A DNA stretch of 64,000 nucleotides from Septoria linicola (Eukaryota > Ascomycota > Dothideomycetes > Mycosphaerellales > Mycosphaerellaceae), in NCBI GenBank assembly GCA_024114885.1, contig CP099418.1:4030001-4094000 (forward strand). Direction: 5' to 3'. Position 1 is the stretch's first letter. Every line of letters starts with the position of its first letter. Shown one piece after another: positions 20,407-31,221 of the stretch. A program made the position numbers and the translations under genes. The notes under the pieces are model-generated. The model was not told the origin of the DNA, did not search any database, and saw only the letters and a list, made by a program, of their open reading frames with translations.

Positions 20407-22974
20407 ATGGCGCCGTTCAAGGCCCAACTCCCCGGCAGCCAAAAGATCACGTCCTTCTTCTCGAGATTTACCATCCCGAAAGAGAGGCGGCCAGACCCGG
20501 AAACAATCGAGAACGAGATTGTTGTAGCAAGCAGTCGCAGCGATTCACAGCAATCTGCAGGCTCGCAACACGACCACGCAGCAGCGCCGCAGAAGAGGAA
20601 GCGATCTGAGAACGATGCAGATGGTCTGCCACGTAGTGTACGCAAAGAGACTGGCAGTAGCCCCAAACGTGGACGAGCAGCCGCACCTCTGCCACTCACT
20701 GCATGTAACGACAATGCCTCACTCGTGGAAAATTCGGTGGAGATCGTGCCGACCCTGGATTCACTTGACTGTGATTCACCTACAATGCAGCCGATCATGG
20801 CAGATTCACCCAAAGCGCCCGCTTGGAGCCCACTGGCGGACAGAACCAAATCCATCCATTCCCCAGGTCCCGCACTCTCTGCACTCGACTTTCGAACCAC
20901 GACCGCGAGTCTGACCACGCGACCTCCAGCATCGTCCTCTTTGTCAGCTGTATCAACTGCACCCAAGAGCTCTGCGCCTTCGACCAACGCCCTTCGCTCT
21001 TCCACGTCCAGCAGACGCATCATGAAGGATGGGCTCAAAGCCATCGCAAACTCAGATTCCGACATGTCGGACGACAGCAGTGATGGCGGGCTCGCCGATC
21101 CAGGTTCGTTCTTTGCGAGGCGTCGCAAGATTTCGCCAGTGTCATCGAAGTCGGTTGCGGCGTCGAGAGGAACCCGGCTATTAGACACCAGCAGATACAA
21201 GAAATCTGCACCTTCGTACCAATCTCCTCCTCGAAAGGTGTACAGGCACAGTCTAGCTTCGTTATCCCGCGAAGGACAGAAGATGCTTGAAGCCGAAGCA
21301 TCAATCGCCAGCATGAAACAAGCTGTAGAGGACTCGAAGCAGCGCGAAGAAGAGGCCGAGCGGCAAGCGGCCACGGGATTGGACGTCGACGGCGACACAG
21401 CGGCGTTGTTGGACTGGGCGAGCGACGACGAAGAGGGCGAGCGGAGGGTGAAAGCTTTGCAACGCGTTGAGGCCCTACACGCTACCGATGACTATCACTT
21501 CTTTCTCGACAGCGAGCCATTGTTTCCAGACTCGCCCTTCCCTGTGGAGGCACTGCCGAACGAGCCTTGGAGGAGTCTATTTGCCACCGACATGTCGCGT
21601 GAGCAAGCATGTATTTCAGGATTCGCCGCCGAAATGGTCGCTCACTTCCCGCTGCCAATGGCGATCACAAACTGGCTGGCGCAACAGCTCCTTCACGAGC
21701 AGAATGAGACTCTGTGCGAAGCTTATGTCGACATCCTGCGAGCATCGAGTGCGCATCCCGAGTTCATGTCGGACACCGTCGCCTCCTTGTCATCAATGTA
21801 CAAGACGCGATCCTTATTCGAGCACGACTGGAAGGATCCTGTGCGCCGAGGACTGCCTGCTGGACTGAACTACGTTTTGAACGTGGTGCAGTTTTGTGCT
21901 CCTGCTTCTGACGGTGTGGTCCCTGAGGCAGAGCCCTTGAAAACCATCGAGGCATTCTTGGACCTTGCGATGATGAACCTTGACAGGTACGTCAAACAAG
22001 ACATAAGCGTATCATTGACACTCGCCAAATGCATCGAAGAGCTACTAGACTCGCTTTGGGAAGGCGCATTCGAGAAGCTTGTGTCAGGTGTACTTGGTAT
22101 GCTCGATGAGACTCAGGCCAATCTGACCCTTCAACATCGATGCTGTCTAGTTGCATCGCTTCCGAGTCGTACGGCACGCTCATACCAGCTTCGTCGGCGG
22201 ATCGCATTAGATACCTTCGTTGCTAAGGACGATCGAGCAAAGGCAAAGGCAGTCGGCTGGGACTGGCTAGGAGCGATTCACAGGTCACTTCGATCCAGAG
22301 AGGAGTTTGATGTCAAGGAGTCGACTGATTTTGACATTCTGCTACCCATGGTCGAAGTCCTCGACATTGCCGTGGCCGCTGGCTTCACAGACTATGACGA
22401 GCTACACACACCACACATTGAACATGAGAAGAGACTTGGCAGTCTCTTCGCAAAAGCACCTCCACTCACACAAGTCGCGATAAGCCACAATGACAAACTT
22501 GATGCGATCGTGGCCGAACTGCAATACATGAAGAGTAAGATTCAGCATGAAGCAACCCACCTCCGTCGCCAAGAAGTCAAGGCTGCACTTGATCGATCCA
22601 TTGCAAGGATCGAGACCAGTGTCCGCACACGACCGAAGCCGAAGAAGAGCGTCTTTGGCAACGAACCGAAACAAGCCCGCTTCGACAGGAAACGACTGAC
22701 AACCGTTGATGAGCCTGTAAGAAAGATTGCAAAGGCGCAGGGCCAAGAGAAAGGCCCAGTCACGATCCCAGAAGACGACGACTTGCCAATCAGGCCAGGT
22801 ATCGATGACATTGAAAGGACACCCAGTCCGGAGAAGCGCAGGGGCAGACAGATGTCACAGTCAGCACATGAGCGATCCGAGCTGAAGGAGATCGAGATGA
22901 ATGATGCTGAGCTGGAGGATGCGTCCTCTGACGATTTCCACACTGCTTACGAGATAAGCCAGCCGCGAATATAG
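20407..22974 (+). CDS. Hypothetical nuclear protein with PIP-box-like N terminus; possible Nse6/SLF2-like (CANIN) factor
   Basis: 855 residues from the ATG at 20407; the frame is open 29 codons upstream. The first residues carry GSQKITSFFSRF, which fits the PCNA-interacting pattern (hydrophobic, two residues, two aromatics) except that Ser stands where the usual Gln is. Residues 30-330 are Ser/Pro/Asp-rich, disordered and contain basic clusters (QKRKR). From about residue 345 the protein is helical: DGDTAALLDWASDDEEGERR, then HFFLDSEPLFPDSPFPVEAL and a run of helices to about residue 690. Coiled-coil-like helices follow (LDAIVAELQYMKSKIQHEA), then a basic and acidic tail. The PIP-like start plus a helical C-terminal domain suggests a replication or repair factor. 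Resemblance to the Smc5/6-loading Nse6/SLF2 family is my guess from overall pattern and is not proven. Confidence 0.55.
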   Translation: MAPFKAQLPGSQKITSFFSRFTIPKERRPDPETIENEIVVASSRSDSQQSAGSQHDHAAAPQKRKRSENDADGLPRSVRKETGSSPKRGRAAAPLPLTACNDNASLVENSVEIVPTLDSLDCDSPTMQPIMADSPKAPAWSPLADRTKSIHSPGPALSALDFRTTTASLTTRPPASSSLSAVSTAPKSSAPSTNALRSSTSSRRIMKDGLKAIANSDSDMSDDSSDGGLADPGSFFARRRKISPVSSKSVAASRGTRLLDTSRYKKSAPSYQSPPRKVYRHSLASLSREGQKMLEAEASIASMKQAVEDSKQREEEAERQAATGLDVDGDTAALLDWASDDEEGERRVKALQRVEALHATDDYHFFLDSEPLFPDSPFPVEALPNEPWRSLFATDMSREQACISGFAAEMVAHFPLPMAITNWLAQQLLHEQNETLCEAYVDILRASSAHPEFMSDTVASLSSMYKTRSLFEHDWKDPVRRGLPAGLNYVLNVVQFCAPASDGVVPEAEPLKTIEAFLDLAMMNLDRYVKQDISVSLTLAKCIEELLDSLWEGAFEKLVSGVLGMLDETQANLTLQHRCCLVASLPSRTARSYQLRRRIALDTFVAKDDRAKAKAVGWDWLGAIHRSLRSREEFDVKESTDFDILLPMVEVLDIAVAAGFTDYDELHTPHIEHEKRLGSLFAKAPPLTQVAISHNDKLDAIVAELQYMKSKIQHEATHLRRQEVKAALDRSIARIETSVRTRPKPKKSVFGNEPKQARFDRKRLTTVDEPVRKIAKAQGQEKGPVTIPEDDDLPIRPGIDDIERTPSPEKRRGRQMSQSAHERSELKEIEMNDAELEDASSDDFHTAYEISQPRI

Positions 22975-23629
22975 AGGCCCCTGCAGGCTGGTCATTCGTA
23001 AGTCCTCAGGGGTTGTTGTACATAGCATGAACCGACGTTTATGACATAGCAGAAGCGAAGAAGCTTGTGCTCTACTACACTTCATTTTGGTGCAGATGCT
23101 CTGACACTTACTTTACAACTTCATTCTGCATGGTCTGCTTTGTTGGACTTCACGATTCTGGCGAACTGTCACGATTGTTGCATTCTGCGTAATGGTCAAA
23201 GCAGACCTCGATATCATTCACACGTCCAGAGCGTACGAGGTACCTGCTGACGAATCGTCTCTCCCTGCAGAGTTGATCCACTCCAATCGTCTTTGGAGTA
23301 GGAAAAGTGGCAACGTGTAGTCTTTGGAGCAGGGAGGGTGCGAACGACTGGCTATGTCTGGTAATCAAACCTCTGAAGTCAGTTGTCTCATCAGTTTCTC
23401 GGGTGTCACTTGGCGATCAATTTGTACAATGATAATTTTTCAGAATTGCAGTGTTCACGTTATCGACTAACGAGTTTTGTTCTTCGACTGACTGTGCTAA
23501 ACAGTGGGCGTTTCCATATCTCGCCATGAGCCATGTTCTGCAGTGCAGACGATCTCCGATCCGACATGTTGCCGTCAAGCGTGCTTTGGCTCAGAGCACT
23601 TGGAGCTGTGTGAGGTGTCTCGGCGCATT
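22975..23629. other. Convergent intergenic region
   Basis: About 650 bp between the 3' ends of the PIP-box protein gene and the Stm1-type gene, so it should hold both 3' UTRs. I see no gene or repeat. Confidence 0.4.
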
Positions 23630-25154
23630 CTACGCACCAAGTGCTGGGAAGGCACTCGAGTCGTTGGCGTTGAAACCGGCACCGCCGCGAGGAGCACGGT
23701 CACCGCGAGGCGCTCCCCTAAAGTCGCCACGGTCACCACGTCCACGTCCGCCGCCACGTCCGCGACCCTCACCACGGAATGAACCACGGCCCTCGCCACG
23801 TCCACGACCGCCACGGCCGCCGCGTCCGCCACGATCACCAGCATCTGGTGCAGCGTAATATTGGCCATCAAGGTTGATGCGCTCCTTCTCCTTGATCTCC
23901 TTGGTCTTCTTGGTCTTTCCACCTCCACCAATGAAGAAATCTTCCTGCTCGCGAGAGACTGCCTGCCCCTCTGGGAACTTGGTCTTGGAGCCTTCGTTGG
24001 CCTTGCGAATCGATGGTGCCTCGCCGGAGAGAGCAAGCTTCTTCTCAGCAAGCTCCTTCAAGTATTCATCGTAAGACTTGGTCTTGTCCTCTGGCTCGCC
24101 GGCAGCATCCTCGCCAACAATGCCATCTGGACCATTTGAGAACGCCGGGTCAGCACCGGCGGTGTCGGGAGTGAAGCCAGGCTCGTTGTTAGCTTCAGCC
24201 TTAGCAATCGCGTCACCAGCAGTCTCGTCTGCCAACTCGGATGGGCCGTCGTTACCGCCCCAGCCGTGAGCAGCTTGCTTCTCGTGATCGCTACTTCAGT
24301 CAGCCATGTCCGAGATATAGTCCGTGCCGTGATGAAATGCTCACCCAAGGCCAGTGTGGCTGTGACGGTCGTCGCGTGGGCCTCCACGGCCTTCACCGCG
24401 TCCGCGTCCTGCATAGCCGCCTCGTCCTCGTCGGTCTCCACGGCCACGTCCCTCACCACCGCGACGCTCGTAGTCTAGCATCTGTTAGCAGTGTATTGGA
24501 TTCGCGGATGAATGAGCATTTACCCCTAACTGGACGAGAGTGACGGTCGCTGCGCAGGCCATCATCGCGGTTTTGCTGCTCAACTCTGCTGGCACCTGCT
24601 GTATGGCTGTCAGTGATCTGTCCATAGAGATTCACGAGCACTTTCTCGCGCGCAAGTGCAAGAGCCCAGATGTTGGTTCTGGGACCAGCGGACAAGCATG
24701 AAGGTCGATGACCCACGGTCACCAGTGACCTCGAGTTGTCGGGCGGTTCGTCGTACCTTGGTCGCCTCTTACAGCACCGCCACGTCCACCTTGTCGTGGT
24801 GCGCCGTCCCTAGCAGCAGCTCCCTCGGCTGGTCCATTGCGCTTGCCTGATCTCGCGACTGGCTTGTCGACAACTTTAGTTGGCACCGGTGGGGTGGCCC
24901 GCTCGGGGTCGAGCTCCGGGTCGTTGCCTGGCGGAGAAGTCAGTACACAGCAGCGCTGCCATTGATGGCGGTGGTGAGGTCGTCGTACCCAGGAGCTCGT
25001 AGAGGTTCTGTTGCGATGAAGTCAGCCGATCAAATTCTTCTCCAATGCGTGTTTTCCGCCAATGGCTCGCTTCCCATCAGTGCGACATGCGTTGTGTGCA
25101 GCGACTGCGCGGTCGATGGATCAAACGTACCTTTGATACAATGGCGTCGCTCAT
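23630..25154 (-). CDS. STM1: Stm1/SERBP1-family ribosome- and RNA-binding protein with RGG repeats
   Basis: Six exons on the minus strand: 25131-25154, 24989-25007 (19 nt), 24757-24927, 24524-24595, 24345-24474 and 23630-24290. They join in frame to 358 residues. Stm1/SERBP1 proteins clamp non-translating ribosomes, occupy the mRNA channel and also bind nucleic acid structures. The N-terminal Stm1 signature is rebuilt across the first three exons (SK/NLYELLG/NDPELDPER, then PTKVVDKPVARSGKRNGPAE). Arg/Gly-rich segments follow (GRGRGDRRGRGGYAGRGRGE), then RHSHTGLG/DHEKQAAHGWGG, the conserved HABP4/PAI-RBP1 core. The second half contains TKSYDEYLKELAEKKLAL and a dense RGG tail (GRGRGEGRGSFRGEGRGRGG). 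The start ATG lies in the only short exon that completes the signature. Exon 4's acceptor (CAGCAG) is the least certain junction. Confidence 0.88.
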
Positions 25155-27005
25155 TTTGTATGTCGCGGTCACGAGCAGCGAGGCATTGTGCAAGTTTCGA
25201 TTCTGGAGATGGGCTTCAAGTTTGCGTCTGTGCGCGCCGGACGAATTACAGAAAGCGCGCGTGGGCAGCCTCAGTTTGTGCCAAGAACGCTCTCCAGCAT
25301 TCGTCCACCTCCACTTTGACACGTTGTGCGAGGTTCACCTTGCAGCTACTCGGATATCGAGCAGATGCCTAGCATCATGGTCGTTCCTGGATTCGGTCCA
25401 GTCCTCATTCAGGCGCTGTGCGATCTCAGGCAGCGCTTGTGTACCGCACGAAATCACATGTAGAGCATCGATGAATGATCTCAAATACTGCTCGATCTTG
25501 TCGTGCATCCTTTTTCTCCAGCTATTATGGATATGTTGGATATTGTGAAATCAACGAAAAACAATGGCGGCTGCGACAACATCCCTAGGATACCGGCCTG
25601 CCTTGCTGGGATTGGGTGTTCTACAAAGACGACGTGACCAGAATTGGCGCAACGCTTGACATGTCGACGGTCGAACAGCAGAGCGTCCATCCACCGACGA
25701 CGATAAGCAGATTGCTGAGTCTGCATCCCGATAATCGCAACTACATATGGCTAGCCGCGCTCAGTACGCTTCTTTTCATGCATATAGCATGCTCGAAAAT
25801 CACTACTGCAGCTCCTCTGGGGTGAGAGCTTCTCACTGGCTGGCTGGCTGGCTATCATCAACATGCGACTGCTGCAGCCAGCTTCGGATCATTTTTCATG
25901 GTGATCACAACTGTAAGTGTGCTCACATGTGCTGCAGGCTGGGACATGCAGACTCACATCGTGACAAGTGCGGGATTATCTGCGTTTCTGTGTCGAGAGA
26001 GGTTGGCGGCATGACAGCTCGACTTTTGGAGAGGCGTCCGGGTGCTCGTGAAGCCGTGTACATGTGATAGTACTTCCGCGAACGCTTTGGCCCGGACGAG
26101 ATTCATCATTTAGCCTTCGATACTTGTTGCGTTCGTGAGAACGAAGACTCTGCTCATGCGAGTAGGATGTAGCATACTTGATGTCTCATGGCTCGAAAGT
26201 GTCCTTGCAGGTTGTGGTGTGGCGAAGTGTTTTTGCTCTGGCTTGACTGGAAAGCGGCTGATGTCTACCCAAGCCTCGGAAGATTGGTGGTAAAATGTCA
26301 ACCACCATTCTACCCAATCAAGTGGGCTCTATATGTCGACGCTAGCATCGAAACACCTCCTCTGGAATCTTGAATGCGACAAGCACACACGGCATGTCCC
26401 TTGCGTAGCCCTGGTGCACGCAAAGTCACACACTGCTATCGGCCGCACTCTCTGAAACGCAGGCTGACGCGTCCGCAATGTACAAGAGCCTTTGCCTCAT
26501 CTCGACGTTACCGGACGCATGCGTGCGAACGCCCTGTCCCTTTGGCTCTCCAACAACAGCCTGCGCGCGATGTTCCAATCGATTTGGGTTGGGACATAGT
26601 TCCAGGTTCGCATGCAAATTGTGATCTGCTCGACTTCTGCGGTCAACGCGGCTTCCTTTCTCGTTCGTGACGTGTGTGCCTCTGAGAGCCGCGTTGGTAG
26701 TCTAGGCCGGATGGATCTCCATCCTTACACAGAACTCAATCTAGCTTGACTAGATAAATTGGGTTAGGCGTCTCGGAGGCGTCGAGTGACACGAGCATGC
26801 CAGTGGTAAGCTAATTCGACTTATAGCCATAGGTCGGACCTCCCTTTCTTGCCCAATTTGCTGCTTCTTTCCAAAGGTAGCCACGCGCATTGCTTGTTGC
26901 CACGCCTAACGAGCTTCTCCAAGGCTTGTTGTCTATTGAACAGACATTGTACATGATCGACAACGAGCAGTATTACAAGCACTGACGGAAAAGAAATTCA
27001 TCAAA
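25155..27005. other. Gene-poor stretch
   Basis: About 1.85 kb with no recognisable gene. Open frames reach 167 codons (25045-25548, plus strand), but that one runs antisense over the first Stm1 exon and has no family features. A perfect 7-bp stem, 2-nt loop hairpin lies at 26709-26724. A CTGG tandem occurs at about 25839-25851. Part of the stretch must be the promoter of the cytochrome gene. Confidence 0.4.
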
Positions 27006-28475
27006 ATGAGGACTTACATCGCGCCTGCTGCTGTGTTGGGCTTAGGTGAGTCGATACGCGATTGTTACAGTCGCAACCTCGCAATGTGCTAATGTTGCCC
27101 AGGCTCCGCTGTTGCGGCTCAATCAATCGCCAGAACATGCCCTGAAGATAATGTGTGCTATTCCCTCAACATTCCTGAGTCGACGGTCCAAGCCAATGGA
27201 GACGGTGACATCTTCTTTCAGATGTCTGCGCCCACTTCCTATCAATGGGTCGCGCTTGGTCAAGGCTCGCGTATGGCAGGCTCAAACATATTCGTAATGT
27301 ATACATCAGCAGACGGCCAGAATGTCACAGTGTCGCCACGCCTTGGGACGGGACATGTCGAGCCACAGCACGACACCACCGCAGAAATCGAGGTCTTGGA
27401 AGGATCAGGCGTTGCGGATGGCATGATGACAGCAAACGTGAAATGCTCGAATTGCAATTCATGGCAAGGTGGAACCATGGACTTCACCGCCCAGACCGCC
27501 CAGTGGATTTATGCGTCCAGGACAGGCGCTGCCTTGGACTCCGATGACCCGGCTGAAGACATCCAGCAACATCAGGCCTACTCTCCCTTCCGATGGCAGA
27601 TCAGCACAGCGCAAGGAGGAGACAGCACCAATCCTTTCGTTGTAGCAGCGGCAGCTCCCACTGGCTCAGACTCCCAAACAGCCTCTGCTACTGCTAGCTC
27701 TGGTGCGAGTGCTAGCGCAGCTTCCACTGGCTCAAGCGACACCGGCTCTTCGAGCGGAAGTGCTGCTGGATCTAGCGGTAACGAAAACAATGGCGATACA
27801 TCTTCATCTGGCTCGGCGACATTTTCTAACGCAGGCGCTCCATTCGGCGGAAATTCCGACTATGGTGACACGCTCACTACCGCGCACGGCACACTGGCTT
27901 CGCTGGCATTTGTTGCCTTCTTTCCCACTGGTGCTATCCTGATTCGTGTGGCATCGTTCACAGGAATAGTCTGGCTTCACGCTGCGATCCAGGCACTTGG
28001 AAACGTGCTATTTATTGCTGCGTTCGGTCTCGGCATCTACATTGCGACTCAGCTGAGTGAACTGGGAAGCTACCATCCTATCATCGGTATCGTGCTTTTT
28101 GTCCTCACACTTTCGCAGCCAATCACTGGACTCTTGCACCACAGACTCTACAAATCTCGTGGCGGACGGACGGTCTCTAGCTTCGTGCATCTTGGCGTTG
28201 GCCGTGCTGCCATAATTCTAGGGCTCATCAACGGCGGACTCGGGCTCCTGCTCGCTGGTGCCAGCAACGGCGAAAAGATCGCGTACGCCGTTTTCGCAGC
28301 TCTCATGGGAATCATATACATTGCCGCCGCGATCTTTGGAGAAGTCAAGAGAGGCAAGAAGACTACTGGCTTGGCAACGCAGTTCAGCGAGTCCAAAGGG
28401 CATCGCCATCTGGACAGTACAGATGATCACAACGGTGGGATTGGCATGGATCAGCTCTCCAAGGAGAGATCGTGA
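27006..28475 (+). CDS. Secreted cytochrome (CDH-type DOMON) fused to a b561 membrane domain
   Basis: Two exons, 27006-27045 and 27103-28475, joined in frame (57-bp intron, GTGAGT...CAG) to about 470 residues. The first exon supplies the signal peptide (MRTYIAPAAVLGLGSAVAAQ). Residues 25-200 match the extracellular cytochrome domain of cellobiose dehydrogenase-like proteins (YSLNIPESTVQANGDGDIFF, then FQMSAPTSYQWVALGQGSRM), with Met and His candidates for haem b ligation (FQMSAP; GTGHVEPQHD). A Ser/Gly/Ala-rich linker of about 60 residues follows. The b561 part has five or six membrane segments with the expected histidines (WLHAAIQ, YHPIIG, LLHHRLYK, SFVHLGVGR), a layout that passes electrons across the membrane. 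The short tail is charged. The family is usually called iron-reductase-domain protein in fungi; the physiological donor and acceptor are unknown. Family call firm, role inferred. Confidence 0.88.
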
Positions 28476-28844
28476 GTTGGTGTGCGTTAGTGGGAAACGA
28501 CGTGATGACAGGGCTGGTCTCAGATAACTGTTCCGCAAGGAGGAGATACAGAATGTGATGATTATTCATGATCAACGACACCCCATGAACCGCAATATCG
28601 TGCGCGTGACATTCTGCCTGGCTTTCAGAGTGCAGTAATGAGTCTTCGAATGACGTCTTGGATCGGGTGTCTTCGCCTCGACGTATGCCATTTGCATATA
28701 TCTACTTCTCAGCGGCATATGCAATGAATCTCTCGTGGAAGCTTAACTCTAAACTTCGTCCTTGTTCGTTTCTCATCAACGCTGCAGTGGTATCATATGG
28801 TTTGTCATGCCTTTCGGAATCGTGACTGGCAGAGAGTGCTTCTT
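28476..28844. other. Convergent intergenic region
   Basis: About 370 bp between the 3' ends of the cytochrome/b561 gene and EB1. No gene or repeat seen. Confidence 0.4.
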
Positions 28845-29807
28845 CTAGAAGGTCTCCTCATCGCCTGCAACCTCGGCGTCTGCTTCTTGTGGAATTTCAA
28901 ATCCCTCCTGCAAAATGCGTTAGCAAGCTGTCTGTGGTCTCTAGTGTACTGATGTGCTTACCTCAGTAGAGTACAGAATCGTCTGTATCTGTTTGAGCAG
29001 ACTCTGATCATCCTCTTCGAGCGTTGGGTCAGCCTCCATGGCTTGTTGAATCAGGAGCTCGATATCCCGCAGCTTGCTGAAGTAGAAATCCCGCTCTCGC
29101 TCCAATCCTTGCACGGCCTCCACAAGCTCGTTGTTCTTTTGCTGTAAAGCTGCAGATGTGGCTCCTCCGACACCAGCTTGACGACTGCTCGCCCTAGGAC
29201 CACCCGCGCCGACGCCACCCGCTGGTTTCCGTGCAGCACTCGTAGCGCCTGATGTCCGCGCACCACTTGGAGGAAGAGTTGGCGCTGCGCCTGCCGCAGC
29301 ACCCTTCCTACGCCCAACCGCATCGTAGTCGCCTCCAGGGTAGTACTGATCCCAGTATCTCTTCGTCCACTGCAGGAACTCGAGGTTGTCCTGCATCTTG
29401 CATTTCACCAGCTGCTCGGTGGGCAGTGGGCGATCGATGTGGTGTTTGCGGAAGGTGTTGCTCAGTATTTTGAAATTCTCGAGGTAGGCGTATTCAGCGT
29501 TGACGTTGAACTTGACTCTGCTCATTGGCACATCGAGGAAGATCGAGTCGTAAATTTGGCAGAGCGCAGCGCTAAAACGGATTGTTAGGAGCAGATCTCG
29601 CGGGGAGAGATTGGACTCGATCGTACCCAGTGCCACATTGCTCGACTTTGGTGAGATTCAGCTGCAGCAGGCCATTGAGCCATGCCAGCAGCTCCTGTCT
29701 ATGTCGTTGTCAGCTCCTCGCCGTCGCCGCCGCCTAGCTTCCCACCACCCCATGTATGTCGCAGGTGATAGGCCATCCTTCAGTGGAGTTTACCTTGATT
29801 CGCCCAT
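28845..29807 (-). CDS. BIM1: EB1/Bim1/Mal3 microtubule plus-end tracking protein
   Basis: Four exons on the minus strand: 29794-29807 (14 nt), 29627-29698, 28962-29571 and 28845-28907. They join in frame to 252 residues, the usual EB1 size. EB1 proteins track growing microtubule ends and recruit partners. The first junctions rebuild the family start MGESR/QELLAWLNGLLQLNLTKVEQCGTG/AALCQIYDSIF. The calponin-homology domain continues with RVKFNVNAEYAYLENFKIL and FLQWTKRYWDQYYPG. A Gly/Ala/Ser-rich linker (about 125-170) precedes the EB1 dimerisation coiled coil (LERERDFYFSKLRDIELLIQ). The last exon ends in DEETF, a variant of the C-terminal acidic-aromatic tail that binds CAP-Gly proteins (EEY/F). 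It is transcribed away from the neighbouring reductase gene with about 460 bp between starts. Confidence 0.95.
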
Positions 29808-30266
29808 GATGGCGCTGTATGTCCGGGTTCTCGATGCGCTGTGTCAATACTCTGGTGTTGTGGAATGGCGGAGTGCACGTGCGCGGCGTGGTGGATAAAT
29901 GTTTGATGTGCTTGAAGAGAAGCAGGTGCATGTAAACAACAGGCTTGGCGAGGAAGGGTCGACCTGGACCTGGACCCCTCCACGCTGCCTCAATAATCAC
30001 CAGAAACATGAAACATGTTCCTGGCCACTCGAGCGCCAGGAACAGACTACCATTCCATGGGGTCCAGCAATTGAACTTTGCAAGCTACCAGAGCCACGTT
30101 CCACACACAGCTGTATAGTGGCGCCATCTGCACACATGCTGTGATGAGCCCGTCTAGAAGTTCTCACCAACGGACTTTGCATCTGAAGACGCCGAGGCTT
30201 TCGCTCCAGCTTCATTCAACGTTAGCCGGCTCGATTGCTTTCTTTCCACTCACACATCATAGCAAG
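29808..30266. promoter_or_regulatory. Divergent promoter between EB1 and the Ayr1-like reductase, with palindromes
   Basis: About 460 bp between two divergent start codons. It contains a perfect 6-3-6 palindrome (aacatgaaacatgtt, 30005-30019) directly joined to a 10-bp inverted repeat (tgttcctggc at 30016-30025 and gccaggaaca at 30035-30044, 9-nt spacer). Such symmetry suits binding sites for dimeric regulators, but this is inference; no known site is claimed. Confidence 0.35.
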
Positions 30267-31221
30267 ATGCCCAAGTCTGTACTCATCACAGGTTGCTCGA
30301 AGGGTGGCATTGGTCACTCCCTCGCCAGGGAATTCAAGAAGCATGGTATCCGCGTCTTCGCCACAGCACGCAAGGCAGAGAGCATCTCGGATCTGCAAGA
30401 CGAGGGAATTGAGACGTTGTCTCTAGAAGTCACGAAGCAGGAGTCGATTGATGCTCTCAAGGCAGAGATCGAAAGTCGCACAGGAGGCCGACTTGACTAC
30501 CTTGTAAACAGTGAGTGACCTCCACACGGTGACATGCCCTACTGCAATTGAGTCTTGCTTGAGCGCGAGTAGAGTCGTTGTACACAGGCACAAATTCGAC
30601 ACTGCTGACCAAATGACTTCAGATGCGGGCAGAAACTACACTGTGCCAGCCTTGGATGTGGAGCTCGAGGAGATCAGGCTGACCTTTGAAACGAACCTCT
30701 TCGCGGTTATGCGAATGTGTCAAGCCTTCGCCCCGCTTCTGATCAACGCAAAGGGAACGATTGTCCAGATTGGCTCGCTGGCTGGCATCATCCCATACGT
30801 GTTCGGCAGCGTTTACAACGCAAGCAAAGCTGCGTTGCATTCGTACTCCAACACTCTTCGGGTGGAGCTGGAGCCATTTGATGTCCGAGTCGTGACAGTC
30901 GTAACCGGAGGTGTCAAGTCCAACATCGCCAGGACGCATAGGACTTTGCCAGAGGACTCGATTTATTTCCCCATCGAAAAGGAGTACACAGAACGACTTA
31001 CGCATAGCCAGGCGCAGGGAGTGCCAAACGAAGATTATGCGAGACGTGTGGTGAAGCAGGTCTTGACCAAGCCAAAAAAAGACCATCTCTGGGAAGGAGG
31101 CAAGGCATGGCTGGTGTGGTTCGTGTCCAATTTTCTCCCTAGGTGGGTAATGGACAGCGTGCTAAGCCGCATGTTCAAGCTGTGGAAGTTGAAGGGCACA
31201 TATCAGAAGAAGGTCGCATGA
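30267..31221 (+). CDS. Short-chain dehydrogenase, Ayr1-like (1-acyldihydroxyacetone-phosphate reductase type)
   Basis: Two exons, 30267-30510 and 30623-31221, joined in frame across a 112-bp intron (GTGAGT...CAG) to 280 residues. The nucleotide-binding motif is TGCSKGGIG near residue 8, the junction rebuilds LVN/NAGRNYT (the NNAG motif), the catalytic serine is in IGSLAGIIPY and the YxxxK pair is in VYNASKAAL. This set is complete. The TGCSKGGIG version and the hydrophobic, amphipathic C terminus (WLVWFVSNFLPRWVMDSVL) resemble Ayr1, an NADPH-dependent reductase of 1-acyl-dihydroxyacetone phosphate on ER and lipid droplets that feeds phosphatidic acid synthesis. Fungi have many relatives of this group with other substrates, so the subfamily is certain only as Ayr1-like. 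Confidence 0.85.

Noticed and set aside
23575..24459. Frames overlapping the RGG part of the Stm1-type gene, both strands
   Set aside because: Shadows of a Gly/Arg-rich repeat; the spliced Stm1 frame accounts for the sequence.
25045..25548. 167-codon plus-strand frame
   Set aside because: Antisense to the first Stm1 exon and without recognisable motifs.
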